NCBI GenBank assembly: GCA_019359545.1
Contig: JAHHHB010000013.1
Location: forward strand, 44,856 to 108,855
DNA: 64,000 bases
DNA from: Desmonostoc geniculatum HA4340-LM1
Lineage (GTDB): Bacteria; Cyanobacteriota; Cyanobacteriia; Cyanobacteriales; Nostocaceae
Direction: 5' to 3'
Shown here: piece after piece, positions 8,411 to 17,373 of the stretch
How positions within the stretch are numbered: position 1 is the first letter of the stretch
Layout of the letters: every line of letters starts with the position of its first letter
Made by a program: the position numbers and the translations under genes
The notes under the pieces: generated by a model
What the model saw: the letters and a program-made list of their open reading frames with translations, nothing else
Told to the model about the DNA's origin: nothing
Database searches by the model: none

Positions 8411-9631
8411 ATGCTATTAGAAAACAAAAACTATCGTCGCAAATTAAATCACGTTTTAATTTGTTGCTTGAGTAGTAGTTTGTTGATCACGAGTAATGTG
8501 CTGCCTATCAGTGCTTTGGGAAAACCTCAAAGTTCTCAAGATTTTTTAATTGCCAAATCTCCAGATGAGAGACAACCAGAAGCGGTAAAAAAAGGAATTG
8601 AGCAAATTCCTGTTTCTAGTGCATCAATATCTTCAAGACGCAAACAATCTGTTGAATCACCAGTGCAGCAGACTCGTCGTGTATCGTCTAATACACAAAA
8701 TTCACGGCGTTCCTCTAGGGCTGCAAATAATAGCTCTGGTTCTAGATCGTCTGGACGTAGAGTTGCTAATTCAAATACTAATCGTGCCAGTAATAGCTCT
8801 GGTTCTAGATCGTCTGGACGTAGAGTTGTTAACTCAAATGCCAATCGTGCTAATGGTGGCTCAGGAAGAGTTCGCAAGCCAAGTTCTAATGTAGCTGCAA
8901 ACAACCAAAATCTTCAGGATTCAGGGACACCTACTTACAAGGAGATTAACTTTGTAGATGTCGCATTGGGTATTCTGGATAGAAATGACTTTCAATCTCA
9001 AGGTAGATATTTTCATTTTTATGAGTTTGAAGGTAGAGAAAATCAATTAGTTCAAATTAGACTTGTTGGCAGTAATGATACACGCAGAACAAATAACTTG
9101 AGTCTAAAACCGTTATTGTTTTTGCACGATCCTGATAATAATATCATCGTCAAAAAAGGTGCTTTCGACAAAAGCAGTGGTGGCGATGATGCATTCATTT
9201 TTGCACGATTGCCTGTGAATGGCACTTACAAAATTGCAGTTACTAGCCAAGATACTGGAGAGGTAGGCCGCTATAGTTTGGCTTTGAGGAATGATAGAGC
9301 TAGCTATACTTTAGATGAATCAGGTCAGCTCAGTGCTAATAGTTCAACCTTGAAACAAAATGGAGGAGCTTACAATGTTTCTAATTTTCAAGGGAGGAAA
9401 AATCAGCTAATAAGTATTCGTGTAGATAGTGTTGATGAAGAGTTTTCTCCTTATGTAACTTTGCTCAATTCTAAAGGACAAGCGATCGCCATAGATCAAA
9501 ACAAGGACAAAGGCGGCGTGTATACTGCTTTAATAGACCGAGCTAGGTTACCTGAGGATGATACTTACTATATTGTTGTGACTTCCAAGAATCCACAGGA
9601 ACGCGGTAAATATAGATTGACTATTTTCTAA
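8411..9631 (+). CDS. secreted protein with two pre-peptidase C-terminal (PPC) domains
   Basis: 406 residues. A basic N-terminus and hydrophobic core (about 15-36, ending at SALG) form a signal peptide, so export is expected. Residues about 95-165 are low-complexity Ser/Arg/Asn with GSRSSGRRV repeats. Two beta-sandwich PPC-like domains follow (about 178-290 and 305-406), each with the GRYFHFYEFEG or GAYNVSNFQGR entry and a final TYKIAVTSQ or TYYIVVTSK strand and GxY end typical of PPC. No protease domain is attached. GGAG seven bases before the ATG supports the start. Likely a surface or periplasmic accessory protein; exact role unknown. Confidence 0.8.
   Translation: MLLENKNYRRKLNHVLICCLSSSLLITSNVLPISALGKPQSSQDFLIAKSPDERQPEAVKKGIEQIPVSSASISSRRKQSVESPVQQTRRVSSNTQNSRRSSRAANNSSGSRSSGRRVANSNTNRASNSSGSRSSGRRVVNSNANRANGGSGRVRKPSSNVAANNQNLQDSGTPTYKEINFVDVALGILDRNDFQSQGRYFHFYEFEGRENQLVQIRLVGSNDTRRTNNLSLKPLLFLHDPDNNIIVKKGAFDKSSGGDDAFIFARLPVNGTYKIAVTSQDTGEVGRYSLALRNDRASYTLDESGQLSANSSTLKQNGGAYNVSNFQGRKNQLISIRVDSVDEEFSPYVTLLNSKGQAIAIDQNKDKGGVYTALIDRARLPEDDTYYIVVTSKNPQERGKYRLTIF
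8726..8851 (+). repeat. two 63-bp tandem units inside the PPC-protein gene
   Basis: Units 8726-8788 and 8789-8851 are almost identical and encode the repeated NSSGSRSSGRRV linker. The unit length is a multiple of three, so copy number can vary without frameshift. Confidence 0.85.
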
Positions 9632-9636
9632 ATTGG

Positions 9637-9727
9637 GCATTGGGCATTGGGCATTGGGCATCAGTCAATAGTTCTTCTTCCCCTACTCCCCCTGCCTCCC
9701 CTGCTCCCCCTGCTCCCCCTGCCTCCC
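9637..9727. repeat. short tandem repeats (GGGCATT and CCCCTGCT types)
   Basis: Three GGGCATT heptamers are followed by a CCCCTGCCTCCCCTGCTCC pyrimidine-rich run. They fill the gap between the convergent PPC and ABC transporter genes. These are the short tandemly repeated repeats common between genes in Nostocales. Confidence 0.8.
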
Positions 9728-11560
9728 TCATCCCCAGTCACCACTCCCCACTCCCATCTCGCAGCTATACATAGCGGCGTATCGTCCACCTAACCGCAGC
9801 AATTGGTTGTGGGTACCTTGTTCTAAAATCTTGCCGTCTTCGATGTAAAAAATTACATCGGCTTGTTCGATCGCTCTGAGGTTATGAGACACTACAAAGG
9901 TGGTGCATTTGTGAGTTAAGCGATCGAGTGCTTCGTTGACGGCGCGTTCGTTTTCGTTGTCTAAGCCAGTGGTCGGCTCATCTAAAATAATGTAGGCAGC
10001 TTGACGAATGGCAGCACGAGCAATGGCAATTCTCTGCCGTTGTCCTCCGGAAAGTGTCGCCCCTCTTTCACCTAAAATTGTCTCGTAGCCTTCAGGTAGC
10101 GCCATGATAAAATCGTGGGCATTTGCCAGACGCGCAGCTTGTTCAATTGCTTGGTCAGAAGCCCCCAAACAACCGTAGGCTATGTTATCTCTGACGCTGG
10201 CAGCAAACAAAATCGTATCTTGTAGCACCACACTAATTTGCTGGCGGATAGATTGCAGCTTGTATTGCCGCAGGTCGTGACCATCAATTAAAATTCGCCC
10301 TGACAATGGGTCATAAAGGCGTAATAGCAAACTTACTAAGGTGGACTTACCGCCACCGGATGGCCCCACCAAAGCAACCCGTTGACCAGGTTGCACTTCA
10401 AAACTGATGTTGTGTAAGATTCTCTTTGTCGGTTCGTAGGCAAAGCTGACATTTTCAAAACGCACACTTCCCCGTAAAGGTGGTGCGTCCATTGCTCCCC
10501 GCGCATCGCGGATGTCGGGTACGGTATCTAGCACATCAAGAATGCGTTCGCCGGAGGCGGTAGCTTTAGCGATTTGTCCGGTATATTTGGCAAGTTGGCG
10601 CATCGGCTTAAAGGCAATGCGGAGATAGTTGACAAATACGAGCAAATCCCCTGGTGTGATTGCTTGCCTTAATACCAGCTGCACACCCCGCCATAACACC
10701 AAGGCTGTGGCAATGCCTACTAGCAGTTCTACTATCCGTTCTAATCCGGCTGCTAGTTTTTGCGCTTTGGCACTTTCTTTTAAACTTTGGCGGTTCTGAC
10801 GAGAAAAACTATTCTCCAGGATATGTTGCAGGGACAGGGCTTGCACAACTTTGATTGCCCCGATGGATTCCGCTGCTGTTGCTGCCATTGCACCTTCGCG
10901 TTGACGTTGCGATCGCACTACCTGTCTAATGCGCTTTGTCAACCGTATGGTGAAAAAAACAAACAAAGGAAATACACCGACCGCTATCAGTGCTAGTTCC
11001 CAATTCAGCCAGAACATCACGAAAATCATCCCGAATAAGGTGAGGGAATGGGCAATCAAGGGTAATACTGCCATCACCGTCACCTCCCGCAGTCGTTCAA
11101 TGTCGGAGATAACGCGGGTAATTAAATCGCCCGTCTTGGCTTTGTGGTGAAATGACAGCGAGAGGTTTTGCAGATGACTGTAAAGTTCAGAGCGAATTTC
11201 AGTCAACACATTGCTAGCTGCCAGCGCCATACCCACTACACTAAAGTAAGCAGCAGTAGCCCGAAGTAAAGCGATCGCTACTAACCCTAATGTTAAAACT
11301 GTTAATAGGCCAAACTGTCCCAGTCCTGATAACAAAGGAATCTTCCAAGACTGAGGCCGAAAACCAGGCACAAGCATGTAATCAAAAATAAACTTTAGTG
11401 GCCAAGGTTCGAGTAAATGTAAGAAAATCTCAGCCATCAGTGCCGCAAAAGAAACAATCAACAGCGTCTTTTGTTTGCTTAACTGCGGTGAAAATCGCCG
11501 CAAAATCCGGACAATTCCTGGTAAAGCCGCCCTCAGACTCTTGGTATCTTTAGCCGGCAT
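9728..11560 (-). CDS. ABC exporter, fused permease and ATPase (MsbA-like)
   Basis: 610-residue half-transporter working as a dimer. The N-terminal permease (about 25-320) has six hydrophobic segments. The ATPase shows Walker A GPSGGGKST (near 400), signature LSGGQRQRIAIARA, Walker B AAYIILDEPTTGLD and switch histidine in VVSHNL. The ATG sits 2 bp after the stop of the GT2 gene (TAATAATG arrangement), so translation is probably coupled. With glycosyltransferases around, the likely load is a lipid-linked glycan or a lipid; this is inferred from context, since MsbA-like exporters also carry peptides and drugs. Confidence 0.93.
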   Translation of the reverse strand: MPAKDTKSLRAALPGIVRILRRFSPQLSKQKTLLIVSFAALMAEIFLHLLEPWPLKFIFDYMLVPGFRPQSWKIPLLSGLGQFGLLTVLTLGLVAIALLRATAAYFSVVGMALAASNVLTEIRSELYSHLQNLSLSFHHKAKTGDLITRVISDIERLREVTVMAVLPLIAHSLTLFGMIFVMFWLNWELALIAVGVFPLFVFFTIRLTKRIRQVVRSQRQREGAMAATAAESIGAIKVVQALSLQHILENSFSRQNRQSLKESAKAQKLAAGLERIVELLVGIATALVLWRGVQLVLRQAITPGDLLVFVNYLRIAFKPMRQLAKYTGQIAKATASGERILDVLDTVPDIRDARGAMDAPPLRGSVRFENVSFAYEPTKRILHNISFEVQPGQRVALVGPSGGGKSTLVSLLLRLYDPLSGRILIDGHDLRQYKLQSIRQQISVVLQDTILFAASVRDNIAYGCLGASDQAIEQAARLANAHDFIMALPEGYETILGERGATLSGGQRQRIAIARAAIRQAAYIILDEPTTGLDNENERAVNEALDRLTHKCTTFVVSHNLRAIEQADVIFYIEDGKILEQGTHNQLLRLGGRYAAMYSCEMGVGSGDWG

Positions 11561-11562
11561 TA

Positions 11563-12735
11563 TTATTTATCTGCCTCCAACGAATGAACGAGAGAGATTA
11601 ACTTGGGGACGGCTTTGGTTAAACCTCTTGCATAAATCAAAAACCCCAAAGAGCCAAAGCTACCCTTTGTCTCCCCTCCCCTTGCTAAGGGGAGGGGTTG
11701 GGGGTGGGGTGTTAGGGGCTTTTGCAAGAGGTCTATTGTCTTGGTTGTCGCTTGGTTTGGAGTGTAGCGATCGCTAATATAATAGTTTAGTTTTCTTTCG
11801 AGAGCGATCGCTATTTTCTCCAACCACAGGGGATTCTTTCCAAAAGTGAGGCGATTTAACAACGGCTTCAAAAATCCCTGATGGCGGCGATGTCCCATTC
11901 TTTGATAACGCTTCTGGAAATACTTGTCTTTTTTCGTCAAATGCCACTTTTGGGCGAAGTGTTCCAAACTGGAAATTTCCCAGGCATTACTCCAACGCAA
12001 CATAAAAAATGCGAGTTCTGGCAATTCAAACTTCAGCCCTGGCACATAGGTAACTACCGAAGTAGGTTCACAGTAAAAAGTACCTCCAGCCTCAGCCACC
12101 GTCAAACAAAAATCGATGTGTTCCCGCGTACTGAGCAATCTTTCGTCTAACAGTCCGATTCGCCGAAAAATCTCAGTGCGAACTAACATACAATGAAACT
12201 CAGCAAACTCGCATTGTTGGCGGTGAAGTTCATCCCGTACCTCAGCAACTTTCCGATTGACAAAGTAATGCTTCTCATGTATGCGTCGTTTGACTTTAGT
12301 CTCCTTTGCTTCCACAACAATATGAGCCTCGCCACCCGCTAGATGTACAGTTTCCCCCAAAGGATTGCCAATACAAGTCAACGGACACACTACGGTGGCT
12401 GTTGTTTCTTGGGCACATTCGAGTAACGAGTCTAGCCAACCTGGGCTGACAATTACATCGTTGTCAATAAATACTAAATACTCGCTATCAACTTGTTGTA
12501 AACCCAGGTTACGGGCTTGGTTGGGTGAAAGGTAGTGTTCTGTGCGGATTAATTGGAATCCTTTTTCTTCGGCTTGTTGTTTCAGGTAGCGGTGGATATG
12601 TCGGGGCGAACCGCCGTCTACATAAATGAGAGAAAAAGGTAGTTGAGTGTATTGGTAAATGCTTTCTAGCGATTCGCGGGTGTAACTGAATCGCTCACGC
12701 TGAGAAACAATTATAGTGATTTGTGGTTTGTTCAT
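11563..12735 (-). CDS. GT2-family glycosyltransferase with a repeat-derived C-terminal tail
   Basis: Inverting GT-A glycosyltransferase. The start ITIIVSQRERFSYTRESL and the SLIYVDGGSP and YLVFIDNDVIVSPGW (DxD-like metal site) segments are typical GT2; a GLLDERLLSTREHIDFCLTV acceptor-side segment follows. 390 residues. Residues about 335-371 (PLTPHPQPLPLARGG and following) are encoded by an inverted-repeat element at 11623-11732, so the natural tail has been replaced or extended. The stop lies 2 bp before the ABC exporter ATG, suggesting one operon. Acceptor unknown; a cell-surface glycan is likely. Confidence 0.9.
   Translation of the reverse strand: MNKPQITIIVSQRERFSYTRESLESIYQYTQLPFSLIYVDGGSPRHIHRYLKQQAEEKGFQLIRTEHYLSPNQARNLGLQQVDSEYLVFIDNDVIVSPGWLDSLLECAQETTATVVCPLTCIGNPLGETVHLAGGEAHIVVEAKETKVKRRIHEKHYFVNRKVAEVRDELHRQQCEFAEFHCMLVRTEIFRRIGLLDERLLSTREHIDFCLTVAEAGGTFYCEPTSVVTYVPGLKFELPELAFFMLRWSNAWEISSLEHFAQKWHLTKKDKYFQKRYQRMGHRRHQGFLKPLLNRLTFGKNPLWLEKIAIALERKLNYYISDRYTPNQATTKTIDLLQKPLTPHPQPLPLARGGETKGSFGSLGFLIYARGLTKAVPKLISLVHSLEADK
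11623..11732. repeat. MITE-like element inserted in the GT2 coding end (about 110 bp)
   Basis: The left end ACCTCTTGCA and the right end TGCAAGAGGT are inverted repeats, each followed inward by a GGGGCTTTT/AAAACCCC match. The core is CTCCCCTTGCTAAGGGGAGG, a hairpin also common in intergenic repeats here. It keeps the GT2 frame open. Confidence 0.75.
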
Positions 12736-12780
12736 AATTAAAAATTAGAGTTGCTGCGTACTGCTGTAAATTTTCAAGTC

Positions 12781-12948
12781 GATGCAACTAAGGTGCAGGG
12801 CGATGCAACTAAGGTGCATGTCGATGCATCAAAGGTGCAGGGCGATGCAACAAAGGTGCAGGGCGATGCAACAAAGGTGCAGGGCAATGCAACAAAGATG
12901 CAGGGCAATGCAACAAAGATGCAGGGCAATGCAACAAAGATGCAGGGC
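12781..12948. repeat. eight 21-bp tandem repeats
   Basis: Eight contiguous units of the GATGCAACAAAGGTGCAGGGC type. Units 1-5 begin GATGC; units 6-8 are identical and begin AATGC with AAGATG inside. Because 21 is a multiple of three, a TTG-started frame (12751-13026) runs through as ATKVQGD heptads, but it has no clear ribosome site or family. The array sits 45 bp upstream of the GT2 start. Confidence 0.92.
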
Positions 12949-13103
12949 ATAAGTCAATACAGTTCAGTTAAGCAATTTTTTCCTTCTCTTTCTTCTCTCT
13001 CTGTGTCCTCTGCGCCTCTGCGGTAGCCTGCGGCAAGCCGAAGCGTCTACGTTAAAAAAACTACTTTGACAAAGAGTGCTAGCCTTAACCCAAGCGTATT
13101 AGG

Positions 13104-14315
13104 TTAAACAAAGGATATTTTGCCTAACAAAACTGCTTCAGATATCCCTAGCGATCGCTGGTAAACATTCATCCAATTTTGGTATTCTACTGATGGGGCA
13201 AGCTGTTGAGTGACTTTAATCTTGGCTGCTGCGCCCAACTTTTGCCGGAGTTGCGGTTGAGTAGCTAAATATCGCAGTGCGGCAGTTAATTCTTCTGTAT
13301 TGCCAGGGTTGACTAGCAAACCGTCTACGCCGTGTTCTATAATTTCAGCGATCGCATCTACACGACTACCAATTATCGCTCGACTTGCTGACATCGCTTC
13401 CAACAGAGTATTCGGGCAACCGTCATGCACCGAAGGAATTGCAAAAATATCCAGATGTGGCAGATAAGCTAAAGCTTCTTGACGGCTAGTAATTCCAGTG
13501 ATACGCAAGCGATGGCCGATTTCACTTTGCTGTACTTGTTGCTGCCAATATTCTCGCTCTTTTTCAATAAAATCACCTATTAATAAAAGCGTTAAATCTA
13601 TTTCTTTACCCAACTCGGCACAGGCATCGAGGAGAAATTCAATTCCCTTTTTATCTCGAAACCTACCCGACGAACCGATAACAATACCTGGCAATTCTTT
13701 AACTAAAGATGGAGTAGGGAGTTGCTCAAAGTTGATGGGTGCAATGGAATTCCAAAAAGCTGATGACTTTAACTTTACACTTGGAGTGATGACACTAGCT
13801 CTTTTGAGCAAGTCACGACTAACAAATGTCACCCAATCAGAATTCTCTAAAATCCATGCTATTTGAGCATGATTCTTAGGATGAAAAATATGCTTGTGCA
13901 AATCGTTACCGCGAACGCTATTAATTACTGGAATATCATTTTCTTTGGCTAAAAGTGTTGTTACATAACCTGTTTCATTGAGAAAAAAAGCGTGAAACAG
14001 ATTAAAGCTATGCTTTTGATGTAGATATTTGAGTTGTAAATAAATTTCGCTAAAAAAGTCTTGGACTTCCGTGACATTGTTGCGAACGGCTGACTGAATG
14101 CGATGCAGAAATACGCCATCCTGAAACATTGTTGTGCAACTTGCGCGTCTGCGAGTTCCATCAGAAACCAAGCGTTGTTTCGAGCGAAAAATTGCAACAT
14201 GAACTTCATAACCGCTGTAAATTAGCATCTGAGCAATGCGATACACTGATTCACCAACCCCGCCAATATCAGGGGGATATTCAAGTGTGGTAATGCAAAT
14301 TTTAGTTTTATCCAT
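13104..14315 (-). CDS. GT4-family glycosyltransferase
   Basis: 403 residues, GT-B fold, retaining. The N-terminus KICITTLEYPPDIGGVGESVY is the GT4 acceptor-domain start with its Gly-rich loop. The donor-site motif is DGCPNTLLEAMSASRAI, and SSGRFRDKKGIEFLLDA is the usual beta-strand/helix entry to the C-terminal domain. Same strand as the flanking glycosyltransferases but separated by about 370 bp (GT2 side) and 316 bp, both gaps filled with repeats, so it may have its own promoter. Likely part of surface-polysaccharide synthesis. Confidence 0.9.
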   Translation of the reverse strand: MDKTKICITTLEYPPDIGGVGESVYRIAQMLIYSGYEVHVAIFRSKQRLVSDGTRRRASCTTMFQDGVFLHRIQSAVRNNVTEVQDFFSEIYLQLKYLHQKHSFNLFHAFFLNETGYVTTLLAKENDIPVINSVRGNDLHKHIFHPKNHAQIAWILENSDWVTFVSRDLLKRASVITPSVKLKSSAFWNSIAPINFEQLPTPSLVKELPGIVIGSSGRFRDKKGIEFLLDACAELGKEIDLTLLLIGDFIEKEREYWQQQVQQSEIGHRLRITGITSRQEALAYLPHLDIFAIPSVHDGCPNTLLEAMSASRAIIGSRVDAIAEIIEHGVDGLLVNPGNTEELTAALRYLATQPQLRQKLGAAAKIKVTQQLAPSVEYQNWMNVYQRSLGISEAVLLGKISFV

Positions 14316-14330
14316 GATTTTTATGTGAGA

Positions 14331-14372
14331 ATTCAGGAGTCAGGAGTCAGAATTCAGGAGTCAGGAGTCATA
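14331..14372. repeat. AATTCAGGAGTCAGGAGTCAG tandem repeat
   Basis: Overlapping GAATTCAGGAGTCAG units, a short repeat also seen near 20139, 35571, 47630 and 59887. It lies immediately upstream of the GT4 start. Confidence 0.7.
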
Positions 14373-14431
14373 ATTTAATGATGTGAGACTGGCGGATAAT
14401 GAGTCTGCGAATGTCTGAATAAATGGCTTTC

Positions 14432-14596
14432 AGATGATGTTTGAAAAGTCATTGGTGATGTATCAAATACTTTCATATCTGCCTAAATTCCCCTTAAAAA
14501 GGGGGAATTTGATTCCGTTTCCCCCCTTTTTAAGGGGGGCTAGGGGGGATCGATAACTGCAAAGATACAGCCTACCACTTTTCAAACAACCTCTAA
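14432..14596. repeat. MITE-like inverted-repeat element, TTAGAGG family (165 bp)
   Basis: The left end GATGTTTGAAAAGTCATT and the complement of the right end TTAGAGGTTGTTTGAAAAGT match inward to GTATC. The interior has hairpins CCCCTTAAAAAGGGGG and CCCCCCTTTTTAAGGGGGG. Length and end sequence match the element at 3074-3237. Confidence 0.7.
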
Positions 14597-14631
14597 GACC
14601 CCCAGCAAATAATAAATTTGATGCAAACCAA

Positions 14632-15852
14632 TTAGTGGCGCTTCTGTAGCTTGCTTCCCGCACGGTATCCGCCACGAATCGATTCAGAATTCTTCTTCAA
14701 CAGGTTTGCAGTTGTTTGAACTCCGGCGAAATCAACACTAATTTTATTAGGTTTCTCCTTGAGGTAATTGATCATTTTTATAGCCAAGTAATCGGGTTGC
14801 AATTCATGAGGACTGATAAGTTTGATGATGCCTAACTCACTTAGTTTTTCGGCTCTCATGGTTTGTTCTCGATCTTCGTTACCTGTAAAGGGAAGAATCA
14901 TAGCTCGTACACCTGTAGTTAAAATATTCATTGTGGTGTTATAGCCAGACATATTTATCGAGAGTTCTGCTTTTTTCATATAATTTAGCAAGTAAGGAGT
15001 ATAGTGTCGAATGTAGATATTTTTGCTATCTCGTGCGAGTGCTTGCAGTTCCTTAAACTTTGAATCTGGGATGAAAGGCCCGGTGAAAACCTGGATATTG
15101 TGTGGCAATCTGTTCTCTAACAAAGGTGCTGTTCTCACTACACAATCAAGCAATTCATGACCAAATCTGCCACCTCCTACGCTGACTAAAATCAGAGGTT
15201 TCTCTGATTTAATAATTTCTCGGTCTTCATCAGTGAAAGTAGGATTAGTTGGTGGTTCTTGTACTACATATCCGGTGTAATACAGTTCACATTTGAGGTC
15301 ATTCACTCTAGAAAAAGTTTCTTCTAGGGGGACAAAATTAGGGTCGCTATGAACCAACAACATATCAAAATATTTGTTGATTAAGTTACAGACTTTCTCT
15401 TCGTGCTTTGCCTGTTTCTCTTGTTTGGTAACTACAATATCTCGCAGACTAGAAATGATTTTTGTGGAATTTTTATTTGACTTCGCCAATTCTAGTAAGG
15501 GAATTAATTCAAAACAAAAGCGTTTTCTGCCAAAAGGAAATAATTCAATCATTAAAATATCAGGCTGGAATTCGTTAAAGATTTCCAAAAGTTTATTTTT
15601 TCTGATTTCTTTGACTTCGTTAAGGCTAAATGCATCATTTACTACTTCCAGTTCTGTAAATTCAGCATCAGTTTTAATTGCAGGCAGGTTGATGACTTCC
15701 ACACCAGCAGGAATTTCAAATCCTTGGATGATTTCACCGCCATTAATAAAACAAATTTGGAAGTCTTTGGTTAAACCGCGCACAATTTCCCTGCTGCGAA
15801 CCAGATGCCCCATACCTAAAATATGTTGGCAGTAGAACATAAGACGTTTCAT
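14632..15852 (-). CDS. MurG-like glycosyltransferase (COG4671 type)
   Basis: GT-B glycosyltransferase related to the predicted transferases grouped as COG4671. The start KRLMFYCQHILGMGHLVRS contains the Gly-x-Gly-His loop of MurG-like enzymes, and the C-terminal half has SVGGGRFGHELLD and SINMSGYNTTMNILTTG, the usual donor-site Gly-rich and SGYNT motifs. I choose the ATG at 15852 over the earlier frame start because AGGGG lies ten bases before it. A second member of the same type lies 160 bp upstream. Probably cytoplasmic and making a surface glycan; substrate unknown. Confidence 0.8.
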   Translation of the reverse strand: MKRLMFYCQHILGMGHLVRSREIVRGLTKDFQICFINGGEIIQGFEIPAGVEVINLPAIKTDAEFTELEVVNDAFSLNEVKEIRKNKLLEIFNEFQPDILMIELFPFGRKRFCFELIPLLELAKSNKNSTKIISSLRDIVVTKQEKQAKHEEKVCNLINKYFDMLLVHSDPNFVPLEETFSRVNDLKCELYYTGYVVQEPPTNPTFTDEDREIIKSEKPLILVSVGGGRFGHELLDCVVRTAPLLENRLPHNIQVFTGPFIPDSKFKELQALARDSKNIYIRHYTPYLLNYMKKAELSINMSGYNTTMNILTTGVRAMILPFTGNEDREQTMRAEKLSELGIIKLISPHELQPDYLAIKMINYLKEKPNKISVDFAGVQTTANLLKKNSESIRGGYRAGSKLQKRH

Positions 15853-16014
15853 GACTATGTTACCCCTGTAATACAATTTTTGATTTTGGTTTTTGGATTA
15901 TCAAATAATTACTGATAATTGTTTTGATTACTCTATCAGTCGCAATGATTCTTAAGATTGGCATAAGTTTGCATTCACAAAAAACAAAATTTAAAAGGCA
16001 AAACCAAAGAGAAT

Positions 16015-17268
16015 TTAGTAGTTATTTTGACTTAAATTTGTCGCCGAACTAAGTAATTTTTCATCTGGCGGATAGCAACATAAAATCAAGCTGTTTTTTT
16101 TTGCAAGTAAGGTGGAGATGTATTCAGTAATTTGGGGCAAGGCATTGAGATTAATTTCTGGAATGGAAATCTGCGGAGTATGCAGTTTTTGTAACAGCGA
16201 TCGCAGTAATATATCTGGAGTCAGATCGTTTGGATGAATAGCCGCCAAAGCACCCAGTCTTGCTAAGTGTTCTGCCCGAATGCACTGTTCTTGCGATGGC
16301 TTAATTCTGGGTACTATGACTGCTGGCTTACCCACTGAAAGAATTTCACAAGTTGTGTTGTAACCACCCATTGCTACTAGTGCATCTGCGGCGGCGATGT
16401 AACTCATCAAATCATCGCTAAACTCGCTTATCTGTACCTGGGGATATGCAGCTGCTTTTTGTTTTAGTGCTGCTTGATGTTCTAGTGGCATTTCGGGACC
16501 ACATATAATTAGACTTCGCAGTTTATAACATGTAGGCAATAATGCTAAACTCGATAGATAGCTGTCAATTAAACTGTAACCATCTTCGCCACCACCAGGC
16601 GTAACTAAAATGAGCTGTTCTTCTTTGCTCAGTTGTAACTCACTGCGAATAAGATTTGGACTTTTACGCCCCAGTTGTTGACGGATGTAGCCACAAAATT
16701 GTACCTTTTGGGCAACCATTGACGGTAGTTGATATTCTTGGCGGATGTCAAAAATTTCCGGAGTACCAACAACAAGCACCCGGTTGTAAAATTTCTCAAT
16801 AGCTTCGTAGTAACCGTACTTTTGCCATTCTTGGATAATCGCATCTGGACGATCTAAAATGTCCCGCAGTATTAAAATTAGCGGAGTTTCTGGTAATTTA
16901 GCTTTGAGATATTCAACGGACGGTTTTAATTCATTGCGAATACCATAGGGCTTTTTATCTACTAGAAATACATCGGGTTTAAAATTAGCGATCGCTGATA
17001 AAATTAAATCTGAGCGCAATTTCACCGTTTCCTCAATTTCTATCCCCAGATACTTGACAGATATTTCACCCGATGTTCCACGATTTAAGCAGGGCAACTT
17101 AATATAATCCAGTCTTTTTGGCAAACGAAAACTGTGCAGCACCGGCGAACCAGAAACTACTAAAATTGAAAGTTTTTCAATTGAATCTAGCAAGTGAGTA
17201 CAGATTAAGAGCATTCTGCGAATATTACCGAGACCGAAGCCATCGTGGGAATATACCATCAGTCTCAT
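16015..17268 (-). CDS. MurG-like glycosyltransferase (COG4671 type), second copy
   Basis: 417 residues with the same plan as the downstream neighbour: N-terminal RLMVYSHDGFGLGNIRRM (here Gly-Leu-Gly-Asn replaces Gly-Met-Gly-His), central VTPGGGEDGYSLIDSYL, and AADALVAMGGYNTTCEILS plus KPAVIVPRIKPSQEQ in the donor half. The pair probably arose by an old duplication and adds two different sugars or acts on related acceptors. First gene of the minus-strand glycosyltransferase series; no clear promoter was found before it. Confidence 0.8.
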   Translation of the reverse strand: MRLMVYSHDGFGLGNIRRMLLICTHLLDSIEKLSILVVSGSPVLHSFRLPKRLDYIKLPCLNRGTSGEISVKYLGIEIEETVKLRSDLILSAIANFKPDVFLVDKKPYGIRNELKPSVEYLKAKLPETPLILILRDILDRPDAIIQEWQKYGYYEAIEKFYNRVLVVGTPEIFDIRQEYQLPSMVAQKVQFCGYIRQQLGRKSPNLIRSELQLSKEEQLILVTPGGGEDGYSLIDSYLSSLALLPTCYKLRSLIICGPEMPLEHQAALKQKAAAYPQVQISEFSDDLMSYIAAADALVAMGGYNTTCEILSVGKPAVIVPRIKPSQEQCIRAEHLARLGALAAIHPNDLTPDILLRSLLQKLHTPQISIPEINLNALPQITEYISTLLAKKNSLILCCYPPDEKLLSSATNLSQNNY

Positions 17269-17373
17269 TGCTAAATGTCCCTCAATTATTCAGTGGAATT
17301 TGTCCTTTGGAGTCAGAATAAATTCTGTAGAACTCATGGATACAGCGTTTCCCTACAAGCGTAAGGTACACCT

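Noticed and set aside
8536..8904. antisense frame over the PPC gene
   Set aside because: Mirror of the Ser/Arg-rich repeat; composition is that of a shadow frame, and the plus gene has a signal peptide and PPC domains.
12781..12948. CRISPR array
   Set aside because: Units are contiguous with no unique spacers, and no cas genes are present.
12751..13026. 91-codon frame through the 21-bp repeats
   Set aside because: TTG start without ribosome site, and the frame exists only because 21 is a multiple of three; annotated as a repeat array instead.
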